DNA from: Allobosea sp. OK403
GTDB taxonomy: Bacteria > Pseudomonadota > Alphaproteobacteria > Rhizobiales > Beijerinckiaceae
Reading direction: 5' to 3'
Length of the DNA: 64,000 nucleotides
Assembly (NCBI RefSeq): GCF_900113835.1
Contig: NZ_FOQV01000002.1
Location: forward strand, 124,001 to 188,000
Position 1 is the first letter of the stretch, and every line of letters begins with the position of its first letter. Position numbers and translations under genes: made by a program. Below are positions 27,323 through 36,028 of this stretch, one piece after another. Below the pieces are notes generated by a model. It was not told the DNA's origin. It saw only the letters and a program-made list of their open reading frames with translations, and made no database searches.

Positions 27323-29083
27323 TCAGCGACTGCCCCAGGCGCCGAGCTTCGCCATCAGCGGGAACGGCGCGATCGGAGGCTCGAAGCGCGGCGCCAGGCC
27401 GAGGATCGGCGCAGCGCGCTCGATGACCTTGCCGGTGGTGACGCCGGCGTTCCATGCAGCCGTCGAATAGCCGCCGCTTTCGGCATAGCCCTTGGGTTCG
27501 TCGTAGATCGCAAGGAAGAGGAAGCGCGGCTTGTCGGAGGGCGCAATCGCCGTGAAGGTGGTGAAGTTGCGGTTCTTGGCATAGCGCCCGTTGATGACCT
27601 TTTCGGCCGTCCCGGTCTTGCCGCCGACGAAGTAGCCGGGGATGTCGGCCTTGCGCGCCGAGCCCTTCTCACCGTTGATGCGCATGATGAAGCGCATCGC
27701 TTCCGAGGTCTCTGGCTTGATCACGCGCACACCGATCTTCTTCGCGTCCTCTTCGGAACGCTTCAGGAAGGTGGGCGTGATGAAGGTGCCGCCATTGACC
27801 AGCGCCCCCACCGCCGCCATCGCCTGTATCGGCGCGACCGCGAGCCCGTGACCGAAGGCGATCGTCGCCGTGTTGATCTCGCCCCAACGGCTCGGAACGA
27901 TCGGAGCGGCGCTCTCGGGCAGTTCCGTCGTCATCCGGTCGAGCTGCATCATCTTCTTCAGGAAGGCCTTGTGGCCCTCGACGCCGACGGAGAGCGCCAT
28001 CTTGATCGAACCCATGTTCGACGAATGCACGAACACCTCCGGCACGGTCAGCGTGCGCCCCGTGCCATGGTATTCCTTGATGACCTGCCGGCCGAAGCGC
28101 ATCATTCCGCCCGCGGTCGAGTAGCTCGAATTGATGTTGGCCTTGCCTGAATCCAGCGCCATCGCGATGGTCAGTGCCTTGAAGGTTGAGCCCATCTCGT
28201 AGACGCCGACATTCATCCGGTTGATCCGGTCCTTCTCCAGCGCGTCGACCGGATTGCCCGGGTCGAAATCCGGCAGCGAGACCAGCCCCAGCACCTCACC
28301 TGTATTGACGTCCAGGATTGCGCCAGCGGCAGCGATTGCCTTGAACCGCTCCATGCCCTTGACCAATTCGTCGCGCAGCAGGTGCTGGACGCGCAGATCG
28401 ACCGAGAGCGTCACCGGCTTCAGGTCGGAAGCCTGCGTCGCGAGCCCCGCCCCGTACAGATCTTGCAGGCCCTGCGTGTCGATATATTTCTCGATGCCGG
28501 CGATACCGACATTGTCGACGCTGGCGAAGCCCAGCACATGGGCGGCAGCCGGCCCGTTGGGATAGACGCGCTTGTTCTCGGGCACGAAGCCGACGCCTGG
28601 AATGCCCAGCCGGTGGACCTCTGCCTGCTGGCGCGGCGTGATCTCGCGCTTGACCCAGACGAAGCCCTTCTTGGTGCCGAGCTTCTCGCGCAATTCCTTG
28701 GCGTCGAGATCGGGCAGGACGGCGGTCAGCAGCTCCGTCGCCTCGTCCTTGTCGAGAATATTTCGCGGCTCGGCGAAGACTGAAACCGTCCTGATATCGG
28801 TCGCCAGCACCACGCCGTTGCGGTCAAGGATATCGGGCCGCGCCGCGGAGATTGCATTCGCAGTGGCCCGGCGCAGGCCGACCTGCTCGCTGGGCAGTGT
28901 CGCCAGCATGACGAGCCGGCCGGTGATGGCGAGGAACAGCGCGGAAAAGGCGAGGATCACCAGGCCGACGCGCGGCTGGCTCTTCTCGCCGCTCATGCGG
29001 AAGACCTCGCGCAGGAAGCTGAAGAGCCGGCGTGCCGGCGGCGGCGCCTCGACGCCAGGCTCGGAGGTCGTCTCAACGCTCAT
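27323..29083 (-). CDS. ftsI: Septal transpeptidase FtsI (PBP3)
   Basis: FtsI is the class B penicillin-binding protein that crosslinks septal peptidoglycan. The 586-residue protein has a cytoplasmic N-terminus, one membrane span (GLVILAFSALFLAITGRLVML), a pedestal domain starting ATANAISAARPDILDRNGVVLATD, and the transpeptidase domain with STFK in YEMGSTFKALTIAM, SSN in VHSSNMGSIKMA and KTG in GGKTGTAEKVING. Its ATG overlaps the ftsL stop as ATGA. Length is typical for the order. Confidence 0.97.
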   Translation of the reverse strand: MSVETTSEPGVEAPPPARRLFSFLREVFRMSGEKSQPRVGLVILAFSALFLAITGRLVMLATLPSEQVGLRRATANAISAARPDILDRNGVVLATDIRTVSVFAEPRNILDKDEATELLTAVLPDLDAKELREKLGTKKGFVWVKREITPRQQAEVHRLGIPGVGFVPENKRVYPNGPAAAHVLGFASVDNVGIAGIEKYIDTQGLQDLYGAGLATQASDLKPVTLSVDLRVQHLLRDELVKGMERFKAIAAAGAILDVNTGEVLGLVSLPDFDPGNPVDALEKDRINRMNVGVYEMGSTFKALTIAMALDSGKANINSSYSTAGGMMRFGRQVIKEYHGTGRTLTVPEVFVHSSNMGSIKMALSVGVEGHKAFLKKMMQLDRMTTELPESAAPIVPSRWGEINTATIAFGHGLAVAPIQAMAAVGALVNGGTFITPTFLKRSEEDAKKIGVRVIKPETSEAMRFIMRINGEKGSARKADIPGYFVGGKTGTAEKVINGRYAKNRNFTTFTAIAPSDKPRFLFLAIYDEPKGYAESGGYSTAAWNAGVTTGKVIERAAPILGLAPRFEPPIAPFPLMAKLGAWGSR

Positions 29084-29466
29084 GGCCGGCCTCCGGGCGT
29101 GGTTGCGCTCGCCTTGCGATCCCTGGGGGTCTCAGTCGGCAGGCCCAGCCCGAGATCCTCGAGCTTGCGGCCGATGGCGTCGACCTTGGGGCCGCGATTG
29201 GGAATGTCGGAGGCGCGCACGACCTGCGTCACCGAGAAAGGCTGCAGATCGAGGTGGCGCTCGGCCAGCGCCTGCAAGCGATCAGGCCGGGTGAGGAACT
29301 GCCATTCGGCCTTGAGCACGGCGATGGCCTCGCGCTCGCGCTGCGCCTTGCTCTTGATCTTCTGCAATTGCTCGGCCTCCAGAGTGGTGCCGTATTTGAT
29401 CGTGTAGGCATAGAGCGCCGAGGAGACGAGCGCGCCGATGGCGACGACATGGAGCAGCTTGATCAC
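29080..29466 (-). CDS. ftsL: Cell division protein FtsL
   Basis: FtsL is a small bitopic protein that forms the FtsQLB subcomplex and activates FtsWI. The 128-residue product has a hydrophobic N-terminal span (LLHVVAIGALVSSALYAYTI), a heptad-rich coiled-coil segment from about 28 to 60 (EAEQLQKIKSKAQREREAI) and a less ordered tail. Sequence conservation is low in this family; position between rsmH and ftsI decides the call. The start is GTG at 29466, eight bases after GGAGG and three bases beyond the rsmH stop. Confidence 0.88.
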   Translation of the reverse strand: MIKLLHVVAIGALVSSALYAYTIKYGTTLEAEQLQKIKSKAQREREAIAVLKAEWQFLTRPDRLQALAERHLDLQPFSVTQVVRASDIPNRGPKVDAIGRKLEDLGLGLPTETPRDRKASATTPGGRP

Positions 29467-29468
29467 GC

Positions 29469-30509
29469 TCAGGGCCTCCGGCGCGGCTGTGGGTCGGGCA
29501 CTTCGGCAAGCGCCACTAGATCGGGCTCGGCCGCGCGCGCGGCTGTGGCCAGCCGCTGTGCCGCGCGCAGCTTGGCGGAGCGCGCCCGCGGGTTGAGCCG
29601 CATCTCGGCCTCGCTCGGCGCGACCGCCCCCTTCGAGACGAGACTGAAGGTCGGCTCGGCGATGGCGACCACGGGCGCATGGCGCGAGCCCGCAGGGCTG
29701 CGGCCCGAACGCGCCGCCATGAACTGCTTGACGATGCGGTCCTCCAGCGAGTGGAAGGTCACCACGACCAGCCGTCCGCCGGGCTTGAGCACGGCCTCGG
29801 CGGCGTGGAGCGCCTTGACCAGCTCCCCGAGCTCGTCATTGACCGCGATGCGCAAGGCCTGGAACACCCGCGTCGCGGGATGCGCCCCGCCGGGCTCGGT
29901 CCGGACGATGCCGGCGACGAGATCGGCAAGCTGCTTGGTCGTCGTCAGCGGCTCCTTGCGCCGTGCCTCGACCACGGCGCGCGCCACGGCGCGCGAGCGC
30001 CGCTCCTCGCCATAGTGATAGAAGATGTTGGCGAGCAGCCCTTCCTCGCTCTCGTTGAGGATGTCGGCCGCGCTTTGACCCTCGCGCCCCATGCGCATGT
30101 CGAGCGGCCCGTCGAAGCGAAACGAAAAACCCCGCTCTGCCTGATCGATCTGCATGGAAGAGACGCCGATATCGAGCACAACGCCGTCGAGCGGCACCAT
30201 CTGGAAGCGCTGCGCCTCCTCGGCGAGTTCTCCGAAGCGCGCCTGCGACAAGGTCAGCCGGCCAGCCATCTCGGCGACGAGATCCGCTCCGCCCGCGATC
30301 GCCGTCGGGTCGCGGTCGAGCCCCAGAAGGGTCGCGCCGGGCGCAGCCTCGAGCAGGGCGCGGGCATAGCCGCCCGCCCCGAAGGTACCGTCGAGATAGC
30401 GGCCGCCTGGCTGCGGTGCGAGCGCCTGCAAGACCTCAGCCAGCAGCACCGGCACATGGCGGGCGCCCGTGTCGACCGCGATCTCATCGGGCCTGCGACG
30501 TCCCCTCAT
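29469..30509 (-). CDS. rsmH: 16S rRNA (cytosine-1402-N4) methyltransferase RsmH (MraW)
   Basis: RsmH methylates C1402 of 16S rRNA in the decoding centre. The 346-residue protein has [15 protein letters not shown], the SAM-binding [47 protein letters not shown], the [14 protein letters not shown] helix and [16 protein letters not shown] chose ATG 30509, which overlaps the mraZ stop as ATGA; the open frame continues upstream across mraZ but those residues resemble nothing. It is the second gene of the dcw cluster. Confidence 0.97.
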   Translation of the reverse strand: MRGRRRPDEIAVDTGARHVPVLLAEVLQALAPQPGGRYLDGTFGAGGYARALLEAAPGATLLGLDRDPTAIAGGADLVAEMAGRLTLSQARFGELAEEAQRFQMVPLDGVVLDIGVSSMQIDQAERGFSFRFDGPLDMRMGREGQSAADILNESEEGLLANIFYHYGEERRSRAVARAVVEARRKEPLTTTKQLADLVAGIVRTEPGGAHPATRVFQALRIAVNDELGELVKALHAAEAVLKPGGRLVVVTFHSLEDRIVKQFMAARSGRSPAGSRHAPVVAIAEPTFSLVSKGAVAPSEAEMRLNPRARSAKLRAAQRLATAARAAEPDLVALAEVPDPQPRRRP

Positions 30510-30988
30510 GTCCCCACCCCCGAAGCCGCTGGAGCGGGCAATGATGCTCCCAAGCTGCGCTTGACGTCGCGCAGCCGCGTCCGCGCCGCCTCCAGATGCG
30601 CCTCGAAGCGAGAGGGCTCCCAGAGCTGGAATTTGTGGCCATGGCCGACGAAGGTCACCGCATCGCCGATGCCGGCATGCGTCTTCAGCGCCTCGCTGAG
30701 CATGATGCGTCCCTCCGGATCGACTTTCAGCACCTCCGAGGCGCCGTTCAGAGCCGTCGACAGCAATTCCCATTCGTCCGAGAAGGGCGAGAAGCGCGCC
30801 AAGATATCGTCGATCGTCGCCCGCAAGGCGTGGCCGCCCGCATCCAGCGCCGGCAGGTCCAGCGTGCGATGGACGTAAAGCCCCTCGTAGCCGTCCTTCG
30901 CCAGGACCGATCGAAAACTCGCAGGGATGGACACGCGCCCTTTGGCGTCGAGCCGATTGGTGAAGTTCGAGACGAAGCGGTCTGTCAA
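30506..30988 (-). CDS. mraZ: Transcriptional regulator MraZ
   Basis: MraZ is an AbrB-fold DNA-binding protein that represses the dcw cluster by binding TGGGN repeats. The 160-residue product has two swapped-hairpin repeats: [20 protein letters not shown] near the start and [18 protein letters not shown] in the middle, each with the D-x-K/E-GR motif. The start is TTG at 30988, five bases after GGGAGG. It is the first gene of the cluster, about 150 bp downstream of a promoter overlaid with four TGGG-type repeats, so autoregulation is very likely. Confidence 0.96.
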   Translation of the reverse strand: MTDRFVSNFTNRLDAKGRVSIPASFRSVLAKDGYEGLYVHRTLDLPALDAGGHALRATIDDILARFSPFSDEWELLSTALNGASEVLKVDPEGRIMLSEALKTHAGIGDAVTFVGHGHKFQLWEPSRFEAHLEAARTRLRDVKRSLGASLPAPAASGVGT

Positions 30989-31051
30989 CGCCGCCTCCCG
31001 GCCTGCTCTTCACATGCGTGCCCGGCTCGGCAACAGCCGGGGGCACAACAC

Positions 31052-31140
31052 CCCGTCGAAGCAGGCAAAGCGCGAGGGCGGGCCGAAATCCGCGCGGCAC
31101 ACGGACCTTGACCTGACTGTCGCCTGTCTGCTTCGACGGG
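31052..31140 (-). repeat. Perfect 13-bp inverted repeat in the mraZ leader
   Basis: CCCGTCGAAGCAG at 31052-31064 and CTGCTTCGACGGG at 31128-31140 are exact complements 63 bp apart. If transcription starts about seven bases after the -10 box at 31152-31147, the right arm is the very 5' end of the mRNA, so the leader could close into a large terminal stem. Its purpose is unknown. Confidence 0.6.
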
Positions 31141-31146
31141 ATGATT

Positions 31147-31180
31147 TGGGATAGCATGGGTTCTTATGGGCGTCAATGGA
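31147..31180 (-). promoter_or_regulatory. dcw promoter overlapped by MraZ-type direct repeats
   Basis: On the plus strand TGGG occurs at 31147-31150, 31157-31160 and 31167-31170, with TGGA at 31177-31180: four units at an exact 10-bp period, the TGGGN-N5 layout known for MraZ. On the minus strand the same DNA carries TTGACG (31175-31170), 17 bases and TATCCC (31152-31147), a sigma-70-type promoter. The repeats therefore cover the -35, spacer and -10. Confidence 0.75.
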
Positions 31181-31349
31181 ATCGCATGCGCCGACAGGTG
31201 CCTGCCGATGCTTCGCCCCATCACAGCCCGTTAAGGTTAAGTATCCGTAAGCACGCGCGGATTGACGCTGAAACCGCCTCCGCGGCGACCATGCGGCAGC
31301 CGCGCAGGCGGCAGCCCATGCGAAATAATTTCGGGGCTTCTGTTGAGCC

Positions 31350-31814
31350 TCAGGCCGGCTCGGCCGCTGCGAGCAGCGCATCGCGCAAAGCGTTCAACTG
31401 CTCCAGCAGTCCGCCCCTGGATTCCACTGAGCCGCCGAGTGCGCGCGCCATGCTGTCGGGCACACAGCCCCCCTTCTCACGCAGGCTCTCGCCCTGCGCC
31501 GTCAGGTATAACCGCACCTGCCGCTCATCCTCGCGGTCGCGCTCGCGGCGGATCAGGCCGGCGGCCTCCAGTCGCTTCAGGAGCGGCGTCAACGTGCCGG
31601 AATCGAGCATGAGCCGCTCGCCCATCGCCTTCACCGTCAACCCGTCACATTCCCACAGCACGAGCATGGCCAGATATTGCGGATAGGTCAGGCCGAGCTC
31701 GGCCAGCACCGAGCGATACACACGGTTGAAGGCGTGGCCGGCCTGATAGACGGCAAAGCAAAGCTGATCCTCCAGCCGGGGCGAATGCTGCCCGGGAACC
31801 TTCTTAGCCGTCAT
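31350..31814 (-). CDS. ohrR: MarR-family organic peroxide sensor OhrR
   Basis: OhrR represses ohr and releases DNA when organic hydroperoxides oxidise its N-terminal cysteine. The 154-residue protein has that cysteine at about residue 19 in LEDQLCFAVYQAGHAFNRVYR, followed by LTYPQYLAMLVLWE and the winged-helix region LDSGTLTPLLKRLEAAGLIRRERDREDERQV, all characteristic of OhrR within MarR. I start at ATG 31814; the frame extends upstream without family similarity. It is divergent from ohr, with a shared operator between them. Confidence 0.92.
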   Translation of the reverse strand: MTAKKVPGQHSPRLEDQLCFAVYQAGHAFNRVYRSVLAELGLTYPQYLAMLVLWECDGLTVKAMGERLMLDSGTLTPLLKRLEAAGLIRRERDREDERQVRLYLTAQGESLREKGGCVPDSMARALGGSVESRGGLLEQLNALRDALLAAAEPA

Positions 31815-31917
31815 CGCTTCCCTTCCCAGCACGAGCCGCCGCCTCCTGCACACCGAAGACCAGAACGCAGCCGGCGGCGCAATCAACTCAATGTGAGCGG
31901 AGCTATTTTGCTCGTTG

Positions 31918-31930
31918 ACAATTTAATTGT
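31918..31930. promoter_or_regulatory. OhrR operator overlapping the ohr -35
   Basis: ACAATTTAATTGT is a perfect palindrome around one central base and matches the known OhrR box TACAATT-AATTGTA in its core. It overlaps a TTGACA at 31915-31920 that can serve as the -35 of ohr, so the repressor would block polymerase directly. Confidence 0.8.
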
Positions 31931-32020
31931 GCACGATCTAAATCGCCGATGCAAGCTCACCGATCAACCGGTCCCGCATCGCGACCCGCCGAACGATCAC
32001 CAAGATCAAGGAGACCCCCG

Positions 32021-32443
32021 ATGAAAATCCTCTACACCGCCCATGGCTCCGCCACCGGAGGCCGCGAGGGCAAGGCCGCCACCGACAGCGGCAATGTCGA
32101 AATCGTGCTCAACACGCCCAAGGAGCTCGGCGGCGGCGGCGGCAACGGCACCAATCCCGAGCAGCTTTTCTCGCTCGGCTACTCCGCCTGCTTCCTCGGC
32201 GCGCTGAAATTCGTCGCCGGCAAAGAAAAGGTGAAGATTCCCGAGGACGCCCGCGTCAGCGCCGATGTCGGCATCGGCCCGCGCGATGACGGCGCCGGCT
32301 TCGGCATCGCGGTCAAGCTGACCATCTCGGTACCGGGCATCGACAAGGCTGTGGCCGAAGATCTGGTCCAGAAAGCCCATATCGTCTGCCCCTACTCGCA
32401 CGCGACCAAGGGCAATATCGACGTCGAGCTGAAGGTCGCATGA
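32021..32443 (+). CDS. ohr: Organic hydroperoxide resistance protein Ohr
   Basis: Ohr is a thiol peroxidase of the OsmC superfamily that reduces organic hydroperoxides, usually with lipoyl-protein reductants. The 140-residue protein begins MKILYTAHGSATGGREG and has both active cysteines, Cys57 in GYSACFLGAL and Cys123 in HIVCPYSHATKGN, plus NPEQLFSLGY. The ATG at 32021 follows AAGGAGAC. Divergent ohrR and the palindromic operator upstream complete the classical peroxide-inducible pair. Confidence 0.96.
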   Translation: MKILYTAHGSATGGREGKAATDSGNVEIVLNTPKELGGGGGNGTNPEQLFSLGYSACFLGALKFVAGKEKVKIPEDARVSADVGIGPRDDGAGFGIAVKLTISVPGIDKAVAEDLVQKAHIVCPYSHATKGNIDVELKVA

Positions 32444-32581
32444 TCGCCGAGGCAAAGGCGCGGCACAATTCGCTCTGGTGAGCCGGATGGAGCGGTGCCC
32501 GAGAACCGGAGCGGAGCGGACGTTTTGTCCGTGAGCACCGGAAGCGCAGGGCATCGCTTCAGCCGGCCACCGGAGTAGAAT

Positions 32582-32990
32582 TGCCAGTCGGCCTATAAGC
32601 CGGGTTCTGGATGGCCGGGAGATCGCTCCCCCGACGTGACGGCCATTCCTCTGGGACGCACATTGCTGCGCGCCTCGAGCAACCAACCCGGACGACAAGG
32701 CTCAGAAACAGGCCCCTCCCCGCTTGCGCGGAAAGCATCGTCCCTATTCGGTTTTGCTCCCGGTGGGGCTTGCCATGCCGTCCCCGTTGCCGGGTCCGCG
32801 GTGCGCTCTTACCGCACCTTTTCACCCTTACCTTCGCACCGAGGCGCCGAAGCGCTTGGCAGAAGGCGGTTCGATCTCTGTGGCGCTTTCCCTGGGGTCG
32901 CCCCCGCCGGACGTTATCCGGCACCGTGTTTCCGTGGAGCCCGGACTTTCCCTCCCCCGCGAACGGGAGCGGCCGTCCGGCCGACTGGCG
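32582..32990 (-). ncRNA. rnpB: RNase P RNA, bacterial type A
   Basis: RNase P RNA is the catalytic RNA that matures tRNA 5' ends. On the minus strand the ends pair as P1 (GCCAGTCGGCC with GGCCGACTGGC), the 5' domain contains GGAAAGTCCGGGCTCCAC, and downstream are AGGGTGAAAAGGTGCGGTAAGAGCGCACCG and, near the 3' end, AGAACCCGGCTTATAG, all conserved in rnpB. The 409-base length is normal for alphaproteobacteria. Exact ends are set by P1 and may be off by a few bases. Open frames crossing this stretch are not genes. Confidence 0.95.
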
Positions 32991-33042
32991 GATCCGCTAG
33001 TGCGCGCTTGGGCGCGCCGCGTCAAGCCAGCCGGGTTGCGGC

Positions 33043-33669
33043 TCAGCTATGGGCGCTGATGGTGCGGACCTTGGCGCAATAGGTCCGGTTGGCACCGCTC
33101 ATCCGCTCGGTCATGTGGCCGCTCTGATATTTCATCACGGTCTTGCAGGTGTCGCCGCCGGCAAGACGATAGGCCTGAGCCAGATATTTCATCGCAAAGC
33201 GCGCATTGGTATCGGCATCGAGCAGGCCGCTCGCCCCGCCGGTATAGCCCAGGCCGCGCGCGGTCTGGTGGCGGATCTGCATCAAGCCGTAATTGCCGGC
33301 ATGGGTGGCACGGGGATTATAGCGGCTCTCGATCCGCACGACGGCATCGGCCAGCGCGAACGGCACGCCATTGGCCGCGGCATGGCGCGCAACCAGCGCC
33401 TTGAGACCCTCAGAACCGGCCGGCGCGGCCAGCGCAGGGGCCGCGCGCGTCGCCATCTTCCCGGAGCGGGCAAGCCGCGCCTGCGAGGCCTTTTCTGTCT
33501 TCACGGCCTCGTGCCCGCCCTGCGCGGCAGCCTTCTCGCGAGCAATCTCGGCGTCCCTCACGATGAACGCCAGGGCATCCTTTTCGTCGTTGACCGATTC
33601 AGCCCTGGCAGGCTGAAATCCGACGAGGCAAATCGCGAAAACGGCGGCGGCGCTTGTGGTATATCGCAT
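33043..33669 (-). CDS. Exported lytic transglycosylase (SLT domain)
   Basis: The 208-residue protein has a signal peptide (MRYTTSAAAVFAICLVGFQP then ARA), an alanine-rich charged linker to about residue 85, and a soluble lytic transglycosylase domain: catalytic Glu114 in VVRIESRYNP, GNYGLMQI at 126-132, and a final YQSGHMTERMSGANRTYCAKV. It should cleave peptidoglycan glycan strands in the periplasm. The start at 33669 gives the best signal peptide; an ATG two codons upstream is also possible. It lies just before rnpB in the same orientation. Confidence 0.88.
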   Translation of the reverse strand: MRYTTSAAAVFAICLVGFQPARAESVNDEKDALAFIVRDAEIAREKAAAQGGHEAVKTEKASQARLARSGKMATRAAPALAAPAGSEGLKALVARHAAANGVPFALADAVVRIESRYNPRATHAGNYGLMQIRHQTARGLGYTGGASGLLDADTNARFAMKYLAQAYRLAGGDTCKTVMKYQSGHMTERMSGANRTYCAKVRTISAHS

Positions 33670-34058
33670 GATCAACTTTACCCTTCATGCTGGAACATGG
33701 CTGAAGGGCAGAGGCAAATGATCAGTAAATGTGACTATAATCTGACCCCACGCAAAACAAAGCTATGCTTAGGCGCTATCAACAGGAAATTATTCGATAT
33801 TTGTCGCTGGAGTATTCGGCATGTATTCGAATCAAGAGCGAGCAACCAAGGGTTGCGCTGACGCAGCGACAATCTCGACCGAAGACATTGCCCCATTGAG
33901 GACGCATTTCACGGCCGGAGTGGTGAAATCGCCTTCTCGGGCGACGCCGCAGCGAAAAAATATCGCCAACAGCTCCATCCCGCGCCGAGCCGGCCTGTCC
34001 GACGCGGCCCTTCGTCACTATCCTTATCCACCAAGTCAGGCCGGGAGTTGCCCGTATC
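33670..34058. other. Gene-free intergenic region
   Basis: About 390 bp between the divergent lytic transglycosylase and TerB-DnaJ genes. It is AT-richer than its surroundings between about 33715 and 33830 and should hold both promoters. I see no convincing coding frame, RNA gene or member of the repeat families found elsewhere in the window. Confidence 0.5.
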
Positions 34059-34808
34059 ATGGTTTCGTCATTCTGGGGGGCGCTGAGCGGTGGCGGCCTC
34101 GGTCTTGCGCTCGGCGGCCCGCTCGGCGCGCTGATCGGCGCGGTCGCAGGCCATGTCCTGATCGACCGGGAGGGCGCACCGTTCGGGCCGGCCCCACGCG
34201 AGCTCGTCTTCACCACCGGGCTGGTCGCGCTTGCGGCCAAGATGGCGCGCTCGGACGGCGTCGTGACGCGCGACGAGATCGCCGCCTTCCGGCGTATCGT
34301 CATCGTACCGCCTGACCAGCAGGCCCGCATCGAAAGCCTGTTCGACCTCGCCAAACAGACCAGCGCCGGCTTCGAGGCCTATGCGACGCAGATCGCGGAA
34401 GCCTTCCGCGATGAGCCTGCCCTGCTCGAGGACGTTCTCGACGGGCTGTTCCTGATAGCGGCGGCCGATGGCGCGATCCATCAGGACGAGCACGCCTATC
34501 TGCGCGACGTCGCCACGATCTTCGGCATCGCCGAGGCCGGGTTCGCTCGTATCGAGGCGCGCCATATGCGCCGGCCCGACGATCCCTATCTGGTGCTGGG
34601 CGCGGCGCGCGAAATGGACGACGCCGCCTTGAAGCAGCATTATCGCAAGCTGGTCGCGCAGACCCATCCCGACCGCGAGATCGCGCGTGGCCTGCCCGAG
34701 GAGGCTGTGGCCATCGCCACGCGCCGCCTCGCCGCAATCAACGCCGCCTGGGATATGATCGAGGCGGAACGAGGCCTGGCGGCCAAACGCCCGCGCGAGC
34801 CGGCCTGA
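34059..34808 (+). CDS. Membrane-anchored TerB-DnaJ co-chaperone (DjlA-like)
   Basis: The 249-residue protein has a glycine-rich N-terminal membrane segment (GGGLGLALGGPLGALIGAVAG), a TerB-like helical domain at about 48-165 with two acidic SDGVVTRDE and ADGAIHQDE motifs, and a C-terminal J domain from about 172 with the HPD tripeptide at 203-205. This is the layout of DjlA, a DnaK co-chaperone anchored to the inner membrane, apart from its short length. It precedes an amidase gene by 11 bp and is likely cotranscribed. Confidence 0.87.
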   Translation: MVSSFWGALSGGGLGLALGGPLGALIGAVAGHVLIDREGAPFGPAPRELVFTTGLVALAAKMARSDGVVTRDEIAAFRRIVIVPPDQQARIESLFDLAKQTSAGFEAYATQIAEAFRDEPALLEDVLDGLFLIAAADGAIHQDEHAYLRDVATIFGIAEAGFARIEARHMRRPDDPYLVLGAAREMDDAALKQHYRKLVAQTHPDREIARGLPEEAVAIATRRLAAINAAWDMIEAERGLAAKRPREPA

Positions 34809-34819
34809 GAGAACCCGCC

Positions 34820-35623
34820 ATGAGCCAAACTCCGCATCCCGACAGCCGCTTCGCGGCCAAGATCTTTCCGTCTCCGAACCATGGCGAGCGCAAGCCCGCC
34901 GGCAATAGTGCCGGAGATGACGCCCCTCCCCGCCGCCCGGACATGCTGATCCTGCACTACACCGGCATGAGCGACGCCGGCGAGGCGCTGCAATGGCTGT
35001 GCAATCCTGTCTCGCAGGTCTCGTCACATTATTTCGTCTTCGAGAACGGCCACACGCTGCAGCTCGTGCCGGAGGGCCGTCGCGCCTGGCATGCCGGGGC
35101 CTCGCATTGGGCCGGCGAGACCGACATCAACTCCTGCTCGATCGGCATCGAGATCGCCAATCCCGGCCATCCCGGCGGCCTGCCCGATTTCCCACCCGAA
35201 CAGATCGCGGCGACCTTGAACCTGTGCCGCGACATCTGCGAGCGCTGGGCCATTCCGCCCGAGCGCGTGCTCGCCCATTCCGACATTGCGCCCGGTCGCA
35301 AGATCGACCCCGGCGAGAAATTTCCCTGGCGCTATTTCGCCGAAGGCGGCGTCGGTGTCTGGGCGGACCCCGCTCCGATCCGCAGCGGCCGTTTCCTGGC
35401 GCGTGGCGAGAGCGGCCAGCCGGTCGAGGCGCTGCAGGCAATGTTCGCGATGCTGGGCTATGGCGTGACGGTCGACGGCGTCTTCGACGAGAGGCTCGAG
35501 GCCGTGGTCGCGGCCTTCCAGCGCCATTGGCGGCAGGAGAAGGTCGACGGCGTCGCCGACGCCTCGACGATCACCACCTTACGCGATCTGTTGGCCATGA
35601 CCCGGGAAGCGCGGACGGGGTGA
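34820..35623 (+). CDS. N-acetylmuramoyl-L-alanine amidase with peptidoglycan-binding domain
   Basis: The 267-residue protein has an Amidase_2 (AmpD/AmiD-type) zinc domain at about 40-180: His in ILHYTGM, AWHAGASHW and the final ligands in LAHSDIAPGRKIDPG. A peptidoglycan-binding helical domain follows (SGQPVEALQAMFAMLGYGVTVDG-FDERLEAVVAAFQRHW). No signal peptide is visible, so it probably acts in the cytosol on recycled muropeptides like AmpD, although the binding domain resembles AmiD. It follows the TerB-DnaJ gene closely. Confidence 0.9.
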   Translation: MSQTPHPDSRFAAKIFPSPNHGERKPAGNSAGDDAPPRRPDMLILHYTGMSDAGEALQWLCNPVSQVSSHYFVFENGHTLQLVPEGRRAWHAGASHWAGETDINSCSIGIEIANPGHPGGLPDFPPEQIAATLNLCRDICERWAIPPERVLAHSDIAPGRKIDPGEKFPWRYFAEGGVGVWADPAPIRSGRFLARGESGQPVEALQAMFAMLGYGVTVDGVFDERLEAVVAAFQRHWRQEKVDGVADASTITTLRDLLAMTREARTG

Positions 35624-35706
35624 GGCCGATCCGGACCTCTTGTTCGTGCATCGGTTTGAACTCCGCCAGGTTTCCCCGCGCCCCTTCGCCGCTACCGCGA
35701 CGCCTC

Positions 35707-35848
35707 TTCCCTTCTCCCGGATGGGAGAAGGTGGCGCGGAGCGCCGGATGAGGGTGTGCCCTCTCAATAGAAGGCAAAGCGGTGCCGTAGCGCCCCAGTA
35801 ATCAGCGGCACACCCTCATCCCTGCCCTTCTCCCATCCGGGAGAAGGG
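35707..35848. repeat. Gene-less relative of the DUF559 element (MITE-like)
   Basis: It opens with CCCTTCTCCCGGATGGGAGA and GGTGGCGCGGAGCGCCGGATGAGGG, has inverted arms GGATGAGGGTGTGC (35746-35759) and GCACACCCTCATCC (35808-35821), and closes with CCCTTCTCCCATCCGGGAGA. The order of modules is that of the repeats framing the DUF559 gene, but only 48 bp without a gene lie between the arms. It occupies part of the 405-bp gap after the amidase gene; the rest shows nothing. Confidence 0.75.
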
Positions 35849-36028
35849 TCCCCCGCGCTCTTCGCTGCCGCGACCCCTCTTCCTCTCCCGCATCGACGAA
35901 TTTCAGACCTCTTCATCAGCGCAATGCCCGTCGTGGCAGGCGCTTGGTGCATACGCGTGTTTGGCTCAAATAAAGCCACTTGAGCCGGCCCCTGCGTCAT
36001 AGCTTAGACGGATATTCAGGAGGGCTGG

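Noticed and set aside
29469..31157. Long N-terminal extension of RsmH across mraZ
   Set aside because: The extra residues have no similarity to the family, and the ATGA overlap with the mraZ stop gives a standard start.
32559..33082. Several open frames on both strands around 32.6-33.0 kb
   Set aside because: This is the RNase P RNA gene; conserved RNA elements and terminal pairing explain the sequence.
33676..34058. Possible small RNA or coding gene in the AT-richer gap
   Set aside because: I could not find a terminator, a covarying hairpin or a convincing frame.
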